A stretch of 64,000 nucleotides of DNA from JBPRGG01 sp051418075 (lineage in GTDB: Bacteria; Bacteroidota; Bacteroidia; Cytophagales; Cyclobacteriaceae): contig JBPRGG010000092.1 of assembly GCA_051418075.1 (NCBI GenBank), positions 1 to 64,000 of the forward strand, in the 5' to 3' direction. This document shows, one piece after another, positions 35,701-45,722 of this stretch (position 1 is its first letter; each line of letters opens with the position of its first letter). The translations under genes and the position numbers were made by a program. The notes below the pieces were generated by a model that saw only the letters and a program-made list of their open reading frames with translations, ran no database searches and was not told the origin of the DNA.

Positions 35701-37938
35701 TTACAAGTTCAAGTTAAACCCGGCAAAATACAGGGAGCCGATCTGGTCAGCCCCATAAAATTCCCTGTACTGCTGATCTAACAGATTTTTCGCACTGATA
35801 AACAAATCCATTCCTTCTATCAATTCATAACCCACCCTGCCATTCAACTGGAATTTGGCCTGAATCTTTCCAATATCACTATCTCTGCCTGCCACATTAT
35901 CCTGCTCATGATACTGCTGATGGGCCGCAAAGAAATAAGGACTGAAGTTAATATTCAATTTCTTAACAGGAACATAATTGAAGAAAATGCCCCCATAATA
36001 ATCAGGTGTGGCTTTATGCTTTTTATCCTCTTTTTGATCCAGATTATTAACAGGATCAGCCAACGGATCAACCTGATAGCGATTAAAATTGCTCAATTGT
36101 GAATGCTGGTAAGTTATAAATGGCCTGATTAGCATCTTTTTCAGAGCCAGACTGGCTGAAAAAGTCATTCCATTCATTCTGATGTGGGTATCCACATTTT
36201 CGATCTGACGTCCCAGAAGAATGGTAGGCATCATAGTTTGAGGATCTATTGAAATCTGCTGGGGTTGTTTTATCATGCCCATCATGTTGTTGCCTCCCTG
36301 AGTAAACAGGTCCATATCTACTTGCAGAAAATCAGTTAAATTGGCCCGCCATCCTATCTCGAACATGCGGGACATAAAGATCTGCAGGTCAGGATTCCCC
36401 CTGTAAGCAATGTTCAAATTCACCGGAAGCCCCATAGACATCAAATTGTTTTCATAACTGTAGTTGCTATAGGTATTACCCATATAAGATCCGCTATTGG
36501 CCCTTGAGTAGGTGGATCTTAACATGAAATTATCGTTGACTTTATAAGATGCAGAAAATTGGTAAGAAAGGTAAAGGTCATCAGGATTGTTGAAATGGTC
36601 AGTCCGGAGCCCGGCTATCAACCTCAAATTTTCTATAGGACGATAATCCAGGCGAATGGCCCCGGCTATATTCTGAAAGGTAGCTTCTCCATTCAATATA
36701 CCCGGTACGCCTTTTTCTACTGTGTTTTCAATGTCATTGTAGGTGGCTTCCTGAAAGCTGAAGGAAGGCCTGACCATCAAATGTTTGCCCAAAAAGAAGT
36801 CATAATCCAGGTTCATATCCCACACTTGATAATAATATTCCATACCCGGCCGCCCATGATATATATTCTCAAATCCTTTTAAATAGGAACTTCGAAAATT
36901 ACCATTCAGGATTTTTGCCCCAAAATCAATGTACCTGGAATCACTGCTCACAGTAGATAACAAGGTAGTGATATTATTAAAAAATGCCCGCTGGCTTTGG
37001 GAATTATTGTATCCGGTAGACAAGTTAAAATGGATGTCTTCAGAAAACTGGTAATTGGCCTGCAAATTAATGCCGTATTTAAGTAAAGCCTGGTCCTGGT
37101 TGGGAAACATTTGTTCCGGATTACTTATCGGTCTGCTCATTTGCTCCATGGGCACAAATAAAATGGAATCCTGACTTACCGGCAAATAAAATGAAGTACC
37201 GTAAGGAAGCATTTCGTTTAAATCAGCTGGATTCTCTACCATGCGGTCTCCAAAAAATTCATAATATTCATTCACAGTTCTGCCTCTTTGCTGAAAATTA
37301 CCTGAAGCCATAATGCTCAGCTTATCTTTTTTCAATCCCACAGAGGTATTGGCAATATAGGAATTAAAAGATCCATACTGGGCGTTGGCTGTTATAGTGG
37401 TTCCTTCATGTTCCTGTTGACTGGTAATGATATTGATTACACCAGTGACTGCATTGGGTCCATATAAAGCAGAAGCTGGCCCTCTTACCACCTCAATTCG
37501 TTCAATATCATTTATATCAACTGGCAGCGTTTCCCACAAGGTGCCCCCGTTGTTGTGGTTAAATACCGGACGGTTATTGATCATGACCAGGGTCAACAAG
37601 TTTACTGAACTGGAAGTGAGGGAATATTGGGTAGGGTTATCAAATCCGCGGATGTGAAAATCATAGATGCCGTTGGTCATTTCCCGCACAATGATGCCCG
37701 GACATAGTTTTAGAGCTTCTGGAATAGAATTTACGCCAGCATTGATCATATCTGCCCTTGATATAATATAGGAAGATAAAGGTGCATCAAACAGATTCTC
37801 TGCCTTCTTGGAAACTGATTCAATCTTGACACTCATTAATTCTTCCAGAGACATGGAGAAAATTTCTTCCTCTGACTGGGCCAGAATATGCTGATGAGTG
37901 AAAATTAAAAAGAATAAAATAACACAAATTGGTTTCAT
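35701..37938 (-). CDS. TonB-dependent outer membrane receptor
   Basis: 745 residues from ATG 37938 (the longer frame adds ten non-signal residues). A signal peptide ending in LAQSEEE precedes a short N-terminal extension, then the plug with SIPEALKLCPGIIVREMTNG, ERIEVVRGPASALYGPNAVT and GVINIIT. The barrel ends in GSLYFAGFNLNL. It lacks the carboxypeptidase-like domain of SusC proteins and has no SusD partner, so it is a classical receptor for a siderophore, cofactor or similar small ligand. The ligand is unknown. A 468-base gene-free region lies upstream. Confidence 0.92.
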   Translation of the reverse strand: MKPICVILFFLIFTHQHILAQSEEEIFSMSLEELMSVKIESVSKKAENLFDAPLSSYIISRADMINAGVNSIPEALKLCPGIIVREMTNGIYDFHIRGFDNPTQYSLTSSSVNLLTLVMINNRPVFNHNNGGTLWETLPVDINDIERIEVVRGPASALYGPNAVTGVINIITSQQEHEGTTITANAQYGSFNSYIANTSVGLKKDKLSIMASGNFQQRGRTVNEYYEFFGDRMVENPADLNEMLPYGTSFYLPVSQDSILFVPMEQMSRPISNPEQMFPNQDQALLKYGINLQANYQFSEDIHFNLSTGYNNSQSQRAFFNNITTLLSTVSSDSRYIDFGAKILNGNFRSSYLKGFENIYHGRPGMEYYYQVWDMNLDYDFFLGKHLMVRPSFSFQEATYNDIENTVEKGVPGILNGEATFQNIAGAIRLDYRPIENLRLIAGLRTDHFNNPDDLYLSYQFSASYKVNDNFMLRSTYSRANSGSYMGNTYSNYSYENNLMSMGLPVNLNIAYRGNPDLQIFMSRMFEIGWRANLTDFLQVDMDLFTQGGNNMMGMIKQPQQISIDPQTMMPTILLGRQIENVDTHIRMNGMTFSASLALKKMLIRPFITYQHSQLSNFNRYQVDPLADPVNNLDQKEDKKHKATPDYYGGIFFNYVPVKKLNINFSPYFFAAHQQYHEQDNVAGRDSDIGKIQAKFQLNGRVGYELIEGMDLFISAKNLLDQQYREFYGADQIGSLYFAGFNLNL

Positions 37939-38406
37939 AAGTTCTATTTTGTTTTGTTCACAGCACAAATAAAACTTATATTCTTTTCCTGATTTAATAC
38001 AATAAAAAATAATTATTACACAAATATGATAAAAACCAAAAACATTTTATTTGAAAAATATTTTATTGATTTTCAAATAGTTAGCCAATAAAGAGGCGGG
38101 AAAATGAACGAAACTTCACCATGGGTTATTTAGGCAGAACAAAGGAAAAAAACAAATTGCCTAATTTTAATATGCTACCATAACGCCGCTAAAAAACAGA
38201 TAAAAAGGCATTTTTATTAATAATCCGGGAGATTATCAAAACAAATATTATTTACAAGGTTCTCTAAATATATGAGAAAATTAAAGTTTAAACAAGTAAA
38301 ACTCGCCTGACTGCAATAAAAGGATTTTTTCTAAATTACAGGAATAATTATCCAAATCTATTACATCAAGCCAATCAATTCCATTTCAATCATTTATCTC
38401 ACCGGC
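37939..38406. other. Intergenic region between DUF4302 and TonB-receptor genes
   Basis: AT-rich and gene-free on both strands. It must hold the receptor promoter, but no clean -7/-33 pair is recognised on the minus strand and no terminator hairpin is evident for the DUF4302 gene. Confidence 0.45.
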
Positions 38407-39780
38407 TTATTCAGGTACCGCCTGAAAAATAAATCTCCAGCCACTGCAGGGATTGTAGAATTCATAAAAATTTTCATTGATTTGGAGAATGTGGGTATTA
38501 TCCTGAGCTGACAGGAATTCAAGATATTTATCAATGTTATCCGCATTGGCCTGATAATTTTGATTGCCAAACACAGTAACTGTATCAGCAAAATCAAATT
38601 TCAATACATTTCCTTCCATTTCAGGAATAAATCTTTTCAAAAGCCAGGTATTGGTCTGGTCAATGTTCATTACCCTAAAACCTACGGCATAAAAAGGATC
38701 ATCTCCTCCGGCAAAATAATAAAGTTGCATATCCTGAACGCCATCCAGATCTTCTATGATCTGAGGAGCGGCAGAACTGTCTTTGTCATCGATGATAAAT
38801 GAAGTAGGTGTTACCTGGCTGATAAAGAAGCCCACAGTTTGAAATACATTTTGTCCTTTGATATCGAAAAGGCTTGTTTCAAGTATGATAGCATCATCGG
38901 TGGAAGGTATCTTTCCGTTGAAAACAAAAGTTTCCTCTTCTTTGCCACTACAAAACTCCGTTTTTGCTTCGGAAAGTTCCTCCAGTTCTATCAGGGAAAG
39001 GTTATAATCCAGACCACCAAAACTTCCGGTGAGGGCCTGTTCCAAAGCGATGGTATCGCCCTGAATTAAGAACCCACTGGAAAAATTCAGCTCCTGTCCA
39101 TCAGAAAGATCTGATTTCCTGGCCACATAAGTTATGTCCATGGTTCGGGTAAAATCATTCATTTTCAGGAAGAAAGCCAGGTCCTTGTTTTTGAATGTTA
39201 ATTTCAGGGAAGGATTGAACAATTCAAGGTTGGAATTGAGTGTGTTTAGGTTATTGCTTAACTGTCGACCTAAAAGTACTTCGGCATTGGGAGGAGCGGG
39301 AGTCATGACAATCCGGGTGGGAACACCAGCATCTGTTTTGCTGACAAAAACCAGAGCTCCATCGGGGGTCTTATTGACATATTCAAATTCAAATTCTCCC
39401 CCGAAAGAAGCCTGCTCCAACTCAAACAAGAAGCTAAAAAATGAATAGGTTTCAAAGATCAGTTCCAGACCAAGGGAATTATCTACCCGATAAGGGATGG
39501 TTTGATCGTAAAACTCACCATCATTGGCAAACACATCCGTCTTGATATTTACTTTACCATCCTGGTTGAAATCCAGGATCACACTGAAAAGTCCGGATTC
39601 TTCATTGGGACGATATTGCAGGTACCAACCATTCTGGGGCTGGACCAAATCCTGAGCGAGTTGTTGTACCGCCTGGCTGGCTCTTTCCTCAGCTGGTTCG
39701 TCGAAAATCAATTTTTCATCTTCTTCACAGGCTACCAAATTGATCAGCAGGAAAAGCAGAAATAAATATTTAAACTTCAT
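38407..39780 (-). CDS. DUF4302 lipoprotein
   Basis: 457 residues. The lipobox is LVACEED (Cys 18). The mature start ERASQAVQQLAQDLVQPQNG and following WYLQYRPN match the opening of DUF4302 proteins, which have a beta-rich fold. These occur in Bacteroidota next to SusC, SusD and a zinc-peptidase lipoprotein, as here, and are thought to be cell-surface accessories. Last gene of a four-gene unit, with a gap of nine bases to the peptidase gene. Confidence 0.8.
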   Translation of the reverse strand: MKFKYLFLLFLLINLVACEEDEKLIFDEPAEERASQAVQQLAQDLVQPQNGWYLQYRPNEESGLFSVILDFNQDGKVNIKTDVFANDGEFYDQTIPYRVDNSLGLELIFETYSFFSFLFELEQASFGGEFEFEYVNKTPDGALVFVSKTDAGVPTRIVMTPAPPNAEVLLGRQLSNNLNTLNSNLELFNPSLKLTFKNKDLAFFLKMNDFTRTMDITYVARKSDLSDGQELNFSSGFLIQGDTIALEQALTGSFGGLDYNLSLIELEELSEAKTEFCSGKEEETFVFNGKIPSTDDAIILETSLFDIKGQNVFQTVGFFISQVTPTSFIIDDKDSSAAPQIIEDLDGVQDMQLYYFAGGDDPFYAVGFRVMNIDQTNTWLLKRFIPEMEGNVLKFDFADTVTVFGNQNYQANADNIDKYLEFLSAQDNTHILQINENFYEFYNPCSGWRFIFQAVPE

Positions 39781-39789
39781 ATTGTTAGA

Positions 39790-40656
39790 CTAATATCTGG
39801 ATTGAATCAACTCCCTAACTTCCATAAGGTCTACCCCGGTATTCTGTTCGTAATGGGCCAGGATCATGTTAAACTTTTGCCTGATCAGGGCTTTTCCCTC
39901 ATTCCGTTCCTGACAAGCGTCATCAGCACAATTTTCTTCATCATTGATGTATTTCTCAAAAAACAGGGGATCAAACAAAGCTTTAGACACGATTTCGGCA
40001 TAATCTTCATTGAATGTACTGGTTCCGTACGGGGAAACAAATCCCCGCTGCAATGCTTCTTCATCAGTTAAATTAAACCAGGAACCCAATGAAGTATACC
40101 CTGTAGGAGATACCCGCTGGAAGTTGGCCGGCAAGTTATATCGCTGATGAATGATATGGGCAAATTCATGGTAAATGGTACCCAACTGCCTAAAAATCCA
40201 GGAAGTATTGGTGGTATCTATAAAATTTACTTCTGTTAAAGTGATCCTGGCTCCGGCATCCGCCGTACCTAAGGTAACTGTACCATCAAAATTATACATC
40301 GTTGAGCCTATCAATACCACCTCAGCAGGAACATGGTTCTTAAAGAAATCTTCCCCATTGGCTACTGATACATAAGGTTGTATCCAATACTTTTCAATAA
40401 AATCCAGCATCGGCTTCACAACTTCCAGCTTAGGAGGAGCAACCCTGCGGTTTTGTTCCACCAACCGATCCACATACCGGTATCTTACCGCAATACCATA
40501 CTTATCAATAAAGTTTTGCTGAATGTATTGATCCAGCGGGTCCTGGGATAATTCAACCTGCTTGATTTCAGTATCAATGGTTTCATTGGTATAACAACCG
40601 GAAACTGAAATTGCAATCCCTAAAATAATCCAAAAATGAAATTTACTGATTTTCAT
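39790..40656 (-). CDS. Zinc metallopeptidase lipoprotein (SusCD associated)
   Basis: 288 residues with lipobox SGCY (Cys 21). The zinc site is YHEFAHIIHQ with His 163, Glu 164 and His 167. The third ligand region is probably NEDYAE (Glu 217 or Glu 221). This arrangement is that of the putative zinc-binding metallopeptidase family that accompanies SusC/SusD in Bacteroidota. It would act on the cell surface, presumably on peptides or on glycoprotein substrates brought by SusCD. It is 15 bases from susD. Confidence 0.85.
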   Translation of the reverse strand: MKISKFHFWIILGIAISVSGCYTNETIDTEIKQVELSQDPLDQYIQQNFIDKYGIAVRYRYVDRLVEQNRRVAPPKLEVVKPMLDFIEKYWIQPYVSVANGEDFFKNHVPAEVVLIGSTMYNFDGTVTLGTADAGARITLTEVNFIDTTNTSWIFRQLGTIYHEFAHIIHQRYNLPANFQRVSPTGYTSLGSWFNLTDEEALQRGFVSPYGTSTFNEDYAEIVSKALFDPLFFEKYINDEENCADDACQERNEGKALIRQKFNMILAHYEQNTGVDLMEVRELIQSRY

Positions 40657-40671
40657 TCTACTATAACTTTT

Positions 40672-42147
40672 TTATCTTCTGTTTTCTCTTAATCCGCCAA
40701 CTTCCACGGCAGATTCAGGTATTTGTAATAATTTCCTGCGATCATTCTCGCTAAGCGTTATTTGAGAGCCATCTTCCAGTACATGCGTTACCGGCAATTC
40801 AAATCTTTTGATATCCAACCAACGCATTCCTTCGTGAATAAATTCCTTTTGGCGCTCTTCTAATATATAAATCAATGTGGCCAGTCTGGCCTGGTCAGCC
40901 GGTGCATTATAATACTGAGCCAAAGTCTGACTGTCTACTGTGGCCCCATCGGGATACCTTTTATCAGCTAATAATTGCAAATCGGCCAGGGCTTTGTCCA
41001 GTTGATTGGTAATCACATAACTCTCTGCCCGGTTGAATAAAACTTCCTCACCCCGAAATCCCAGCACAATGGTATAATTCAACCCCACATTGGAGGTTAA
41101 ACTGGAACGTTCGAACAGAAACTCAAATTTAGTAGCACTTAATCCATTTAAACCTGCCACCCAGGCCGGATCCTGCCGGATATCGAAAGAACCATAGGGG
41201 TTATTCTCAAACAGGCCATTGTAAATCTGACGGGTAGGCCAATGGCCCACATTAGGCACCTGGAAAGATGAAACGACCCTGATCAGGAGCAGGTTACTGT
41301 CGTCATTGGGAGAAGTATATAATTGTACATAGTCCTCCGTATTAACCCGCTGTTCCAGCAAAGCGGGAATGTTTTTAATATAAATATCCGGATTTGGTCC
41401 CAATAATTCACTGCTGTACCGGATGCAATTTTCATAATCTTCCTTAAACAGATAAAAACGGGAAGCAAAGGCCAATGCAGCCGGACGAGTAAAATGATAT
41501 TTGCCCGAATTGGCATAAAAGCTACCATCCACCAATTCAAGCCCTTCCAGCAAATCTCTTTCTACTTTATCATAGACTTCCTCCACCGTATTCCTTTTAT
41601 ATTCCTTGACAAACACTTTTTCCGGTTCTTCTACATATGGCACGCCTAGATCTCTGTCTGCTGTTTCAGGGTCATAATGTTTGGCAAATAAATTGACCAG
41701 CATAAAATGACCGTAAGCCCGGGTCAGTAAGGCCTCTCCTTTTACCGCTTCACGGCGAGCTTCATCACCTTCCAGTTGATCCAGTACAGCCAGGACTTCA
41801 TTAGCATGGGCAATGGCTTCATAGGTATTATTCCAGAAATAATCCGGGGTATCCTGGGTAAATTCTGTAAACTCACCCCAGGTGTAGGCTTCTTCATGGT
41901 TAGGCAATTTTACCGTGCCCAGGGTATAGGACACATTATCCGACATCCATTCAGTAAAATTGTATCCGGCATCTGAATAAGCATTGGTTAGTAATTGTGA
42001 AGCTTTGGTCAGGTTATTCAAATCCACCCGGTTATCCGGGCTTTCCTCCAGGTAATCATCACAGGCCCAGGCAAATGGGATGATCATTACCAGATAAAAA
42101 TATTTTAAATTCAGAATCTTTTTCAAATGATATATGCTCTTTTTCAT
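40672..42147 (-). CDS. SusD/RagB family lipoprotein
   Basis: 491 residues from ATG 42147 (an upstream GTG is in frame but unneeded). The lipobox is FAWACDDYLEESPDNRVD, Cys 29. The TPR-like helices include EALLTRAYGHFMLVNLFAKH and EVLFNRAESYVITNQLDKAL, and the C-terminus has EERQKEFIHEGMRWLDIKRF. It is the lid for the SusC encoded just upstream (12-base gap). Confidence 0.94.
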   Translation of the reverse strand: MKKSIYHLKKILNLKYFYLVMIIPFAWACDDYLEESPDNRVDLNNLTKASQLLTNAYSDAGYNFTEWMSDNVSYTLGTVKLPNHEEAYTWGEFTEFTQDTPDYFWNNTYEAIAHANEVLAVLDQLEGDEARREAVKGEALLTRAYGHFMLVNLFAKHYDPETADRDLGVPYVEEPEKVFVKEYKRNTVEEVYDKVERDLLEGLELVDGSFYANSGKYHFTRPAALAFASRFYLFKEDYENCIRYSSELLGPNPDIYIKNIPALLEQRVNTEDYVQLYTSPNDDSNLLLIRVVSSFQVPNVGHWPTRQIYNGLFENNPYGSFDIRQDPAWVAGLNGLSATKFEFLFERSSLTSNVGLNYTIVLGFRGEEVLFNRAESYVITNQLDKALADLQLLADKRYPDGATVDSQTLAQYYNAPADQARLATLIYILEERQKEFIHEGMRWLDIKRFELPVTHVLEDGSQITLSENDRRKLLQIPESAVEVGGLRENRR

Positions 42148-42159
42148 TAATTCCACTAT

Positions 42160-45100
42160 CTAAAATCCAAGATTAAGCGCTACTGTAATTTGCCGGGGCT
42201 GAGGCAATGCTACTCCACCGGAGGCAAAGAATTCAGGATCCTGCCCGTTTAATCTGTCATCAGAATACAATAAGGCCAGATTTAACCCTTCCACTGAGAT
42301 TTGGGCAGTATTCATACCGATCTTACTGGCAATATTACCAGGCAGGCTATAACTTAACCTGACTGTCCTGAGTCTTAAATAATCTCCATCTGCTATCCTC
42401 ACAGTGCTTTTATTATACAGGTCATAAGCATTTAACAGGTTGGGATTATTGCCATTGACCACTTCCCGGTCAAGTATCACCGGTACATCCGTTACTTCTT
42501 CATCTCCCGGCACAACCCACCTATTGATAAAATCCCGGGAAAATGAATTGAAGTCTGTGTACCTGGGGCTGAAGGAATCATCCAGCCTGATCACATAACC
42601 AAACTTGTAGGATAATAACACACTCAGGCTAAAATTCTTGTAGGAAAAATTGTTGGTCAATCCACCGGCTCCCATTGGTTCAGCCGGACCTTCATAATCC
42701 AGAATATCTCTTAAACCTTCCCGATCCTGTAAACTGTAGTTATATACTATTTCATCGTTTTTATCATAGAACGTTGGAATTCCCCTGGCATCCAGGCCGG
42801 CAAACCGGGTAGAGTAAATGCCTCGCCTGGGGCCATTAAGCAAAGCTGCCCCACCCTGTGATATGGCATCCGCAATTCTTGGTTCAAAATCAAACTGGGT
42901 GATCTTATCCCGGGTATAACCAAAATTCAAACTGGTGCTCCAGTTAAAATTCTCCGTACTGAAATTATTGCTGTTCAGAGATACTTCAAAACCATTGGAT
43001 TCAAGGTCAGCATAATTTCCCAATTTAAAAGCCACACCTCCTATCCCACTGGTTTGGAGAACACCGATCAGGTCAAAAGATTGCCGTCGGTAATAATCCA
43101 GGGTACCGGTAATTTTATTACCCAAAATACCAAAATCCAGTCCTACATTCAACTCGTTCAGTTTCTCCCAGGTTAGATCCTGGTTTTCAAGATCATCAAT
43201 GTACAAATAAGACTCTACATCAGTGGGCCGCAGGGTAACATCGGAACGAATGTTTAACAAAGCACTGGTACTGGGACCTAAATTGGCTGAAAGTCCGTAA
43301 GTTGCCCGAAGTTTTAAGAACTCCAGAAAATCAAGGTTAAAAAAGGATTCCTGGTCTACATTCCAGGCACCACTTACGTTCCAGGTAGGCAGGTAACGCG
43401 CCGTACGACTTTTTCCTAACCGGTTGGAGCCATCATATCGTATGGTTCCATTCAGGATATAACGGGAATCATAAGAATAACCACCGTTCAGGAAAAATCC
43501 GGCAAACCTTTCCCGATCCACTGCCAAACCGAAAGTACTGATACCCTGTCGGTTAAGAAAATCAATAATGTTGGGATCAGTATTGACGACACCCCCATTT
43601 TCATAAACAACCCCGATACCATCCGCACTCTTGGATGACCGGTCAGTATATTTTATTTCCTGTCCACCCATCAGGTTGATACTATGAATATCATTGATCT
43701 CATGAGACCATTCAATACTGTTTCTGATATAAAAATAAGTCAGATCGGTTTCATCCAGGTAATTAAATCCACCTTCCGGCAGTACTACCTTAGGTTGTGA
43801 GCCAGGATCATCGGGATCCCGGAATAACAGATTATTGGATTCCTGGATAAATTGGGTATCATCTGCCCGGTAAGCTTCAGCCTGATTGGAATTTTCGTGA
43901 ATGATATGCTCCCGCCGGGTGGCGGCATATCTTCCCTGAACTGCACTTCGGGCAGTCAGATTGTCCGTAATATTAAAAGTAAAATCAGTCTGAGCTGAAA
44001 TATCAGCCACTCTGATATTGATGTAATTGAGTTCCAGCTCCCGCAGAATGTTGAATGGGGCATAATTCCTTCTGAAATATTCCAGATCTCCGTTGTCATC
44101 ATAAGGACGAATGGAACGGCTGGTATTGAGGGCATAACTAAAAGGATTGATATCAAAATCGCGGCGGAATCGACCTGTGATGGGATCAAAATCACGGTTC
44201 TGAGTACCTGGCACAGATTGTTGCCGGTAGCTTCCATTCAGTTTAACATCCAGGGAAAACACATCTGAAAAGAAAAAGGTATTCCTGGCCATACCGGCAT
44301 ACCTTTGTACTTTATCAGCAATGGTCTGCCCGTTGTCATTCAGATAACTGAGGGAGTAATAACTGTTATGTTTTTCATTTCCGGCGCTCAGACTGACTGA
44401 ATGTTGCTGCTGCAGGGAATAATCCCGGAAAAGCACATCAAACCAATCTGTATTGGCCGTTTCATATTTATTCAGGAAAGCTTCATTTAAGCTGCCATTG
44501 GGCCCCCAGGGGATGTCGTGTGTAGAGATCAGGGTAAACATCTTTCCCAGAGGACCAAAATTCTGAGCTCTGACCGAAGTGGTAATATCAATTAATCCTT
44601 TTTCATACATTTCCCGGTAAATAGACATTTCGTCCTGGGAGTTTAATATATCAAACTGGTTATAGGTAGGACGTAGATAAGCTGAAAAGTTTCCGGAATA
44701 ATTCACCCTGGTCTCGCCACTCCGGCCTTTTTTGGTGGTGATCACGATCACTCCGTTCTTAGCCCTGGTACCATATAAAGCCGTGGCCGAAGCATCTCTC
44801 AATATCTGAAATGATTCAATATCATTGGGATTCAGGCCGGCAATAGAGGAAGCTACCAGGGTATTGGCATTCCCGGTGATCAGGTCGTTGGGATCCACAT
44901 TGACCAGGTCTTCCAGAATAACCCCGTCTACTACCCATAGCGGCTGATTATCACCTAATATCGAGGTATTACCCCGGATCCTGATCCTGGGAGCTGTTCC
45001 GAAAGTTCCTGACACATTATCTACTGTAACACCGGCTACCTGACCTTCCAGCATGCGGCTGGGATCGGACAAACCGGGCACCTGTATATCTTCCAGCTTT

Positions 45101-45468
45101 AACCGTGAAGCTGAACCCGTAAAAAGCTTTCGTTGTACTTCCTGAAAACCGGTGACCACCACCTCATTTAATTCTCTCACGTCTTCCTTCAGGGTTACAT
45201 TGATGGTACTTCTGTTAGCCACCGGTATTTCCTGCTGCACAAAACCAATAAATGAAAATATCAGCGTATCTGAACCTGATTGTAATCCTATCTGAAAATT
45301 TCCATTGGCATCAGTGATGGTTCCGATGCTGCTTTTCTTAATTCGGACATTCACACCGGGAAGTGAACTATTATCCTGGGAAGTTACTTTACCAGTGACA
45401 GTTTGACTAATTACAGGCAAAACAAAACTGACACTGAAAAAAGCAATCAATAGTAATCTTTTCTTCAT
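42160..45468 (-). CDS. SusC/RagA family TonB-linked outer membrane protein
   Basis: 1102 residues. A signal peptide, a carboxypeptidase-regulatory-like domain (VTGKVTSQDNSSLPGVNVRI), a TonB-box-like NEVVVTGFQ, and a plug with RMLEGQVAGVTVDNVSGTFG and LRDASATALYGTRAKNGVIV precede a 22-strand barrel. It leads a unit of SusC, SusD, metallopeptidase and DUF4302. Presence of a peptidase suggests a protein- or glycoprotein-derived ligand (inference). Confidence 0.95.
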   Translation of the reverse strand: MKKRLLLIAFFSVSFVLPVISQTVTGKVTSQDNSSLPGVNVRIKKSSIGTITDANGNFQIGLQSGSDTLIFSFIGFVQQEIPVANRSTINVTLKEDVRELNEVVVTGFQEVQRKLFTGSASRLKLEDIQVPGLSDPSRMLEGQVAGVTVDNVSGTFGTAPRIRIRGNTSILGDNQPLWVVDGVILEDLVNVDPNDLITGNANTLVASSIAGLNPNDIESFQILRDASATALYGTRAKNGVIVITTKKGRSGETRVNYSGNFSAYLRPTYNQFDILNSQDEMSIYREMYEKGLIDITTSVRAQNFGPLGKMFTLISTHDIPWGPNGSLNEAFLNKYETANTDWFDVLFRDYSLQQQHSVSLSAGNEKHNSYYSLSYLNDNGQTIADKVQRYAGMARNTFFFSDVFSLDVKLNGSYRQQSVPGTQNRDFDPITGRFRRDFDINPFSYALNTSRSIRPYDDNGDLEYFRRNYAPFNILRELELNYINIRVADISAQTDFTFNITDNLTARSAVQGRYAATRREHIIHENSNQAEAYRADDTQFIQESNNLLFRDPDDPGSQPKVVLPEGGFNYLDETDLTYFYIRNSIEWSHEINDIHSINLMGGQEIKYTDRSSKSADGIGVVYENGGVVNTDPNIIDFLNRQGISTFGLAVDRERFAGFFLNGGYSYDSRYILNGTIRYDGSNRLGKSRTARYLPTWNVSGAWNVDQESFFNLDFLEFLKLRATYGLSANLGPSTSALLNIRSDVTLRPTDVESYLYIDDLENQDLTWEKLNELNVGLDFGILGNKITGTLDYYRRQSFDLIGVLQTSGIGGVAFKLGNYADLESNGFEVSLNSNNFSTENFNWSTSLNFGYTRDKITQFDFEPRIADAISQGGAALLNGPRRGIYSTRFAGLDARGIPTFYDKNDEIVYNYSLQDREGLRDILDYEGPAEPMGAGGLTNNFSYKNFSLSVLLSYKFGYVIRLDDSFSPRYTDFNSFSRDFINRWVVPGDEEVTDVPVILDREVVNGNNPNLLNAYDLYNKSTVRIADGDYLRLRTVRLSYSLPGNIASKIGMNTAQISVEGLNLALLYSDDRLNGQDPEFFASGGVALPQPRQITVALNLGF

Positions 45469-45666
45469 CTAATATGTCTTATGTAGTAAAGCTAGAACTT
45501 CTTTGCTATTATATTATTTTATCTGCTGCTAAATTAAAATAAAATTTCCTATTTTTTATGTACGAGTGGCATCCGGTATATGTTAAGATGGATAACCACA
45601 TATTTTTAAAAAGGTTCTGAAAAGAAAAAGTGATGTAAGAAATTTCAATAAAAACATATAAAAAAA

Positions 45667-45692
45667 GCTGCTTAAATTGAAGCAGCCTTTTT
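45667..45692 (-). terminator. Terminator after the second SusCD unit
   Basis: Read on the minus strand, GCTGCTT and AAGCAGC form a 7-bp stem with a 6-base loop (45667-45686), preceded by an A-rich flank and followed by a T-run. It lies about 30 bases beyond the SusD stop and ends that transcript. The remainder of 45469-45722 holds no gene. Confidence 0.75.
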
Positions 45693-45722
45693 CATAATGT
45701 AAGAGTGTATTGCTATAGACTT

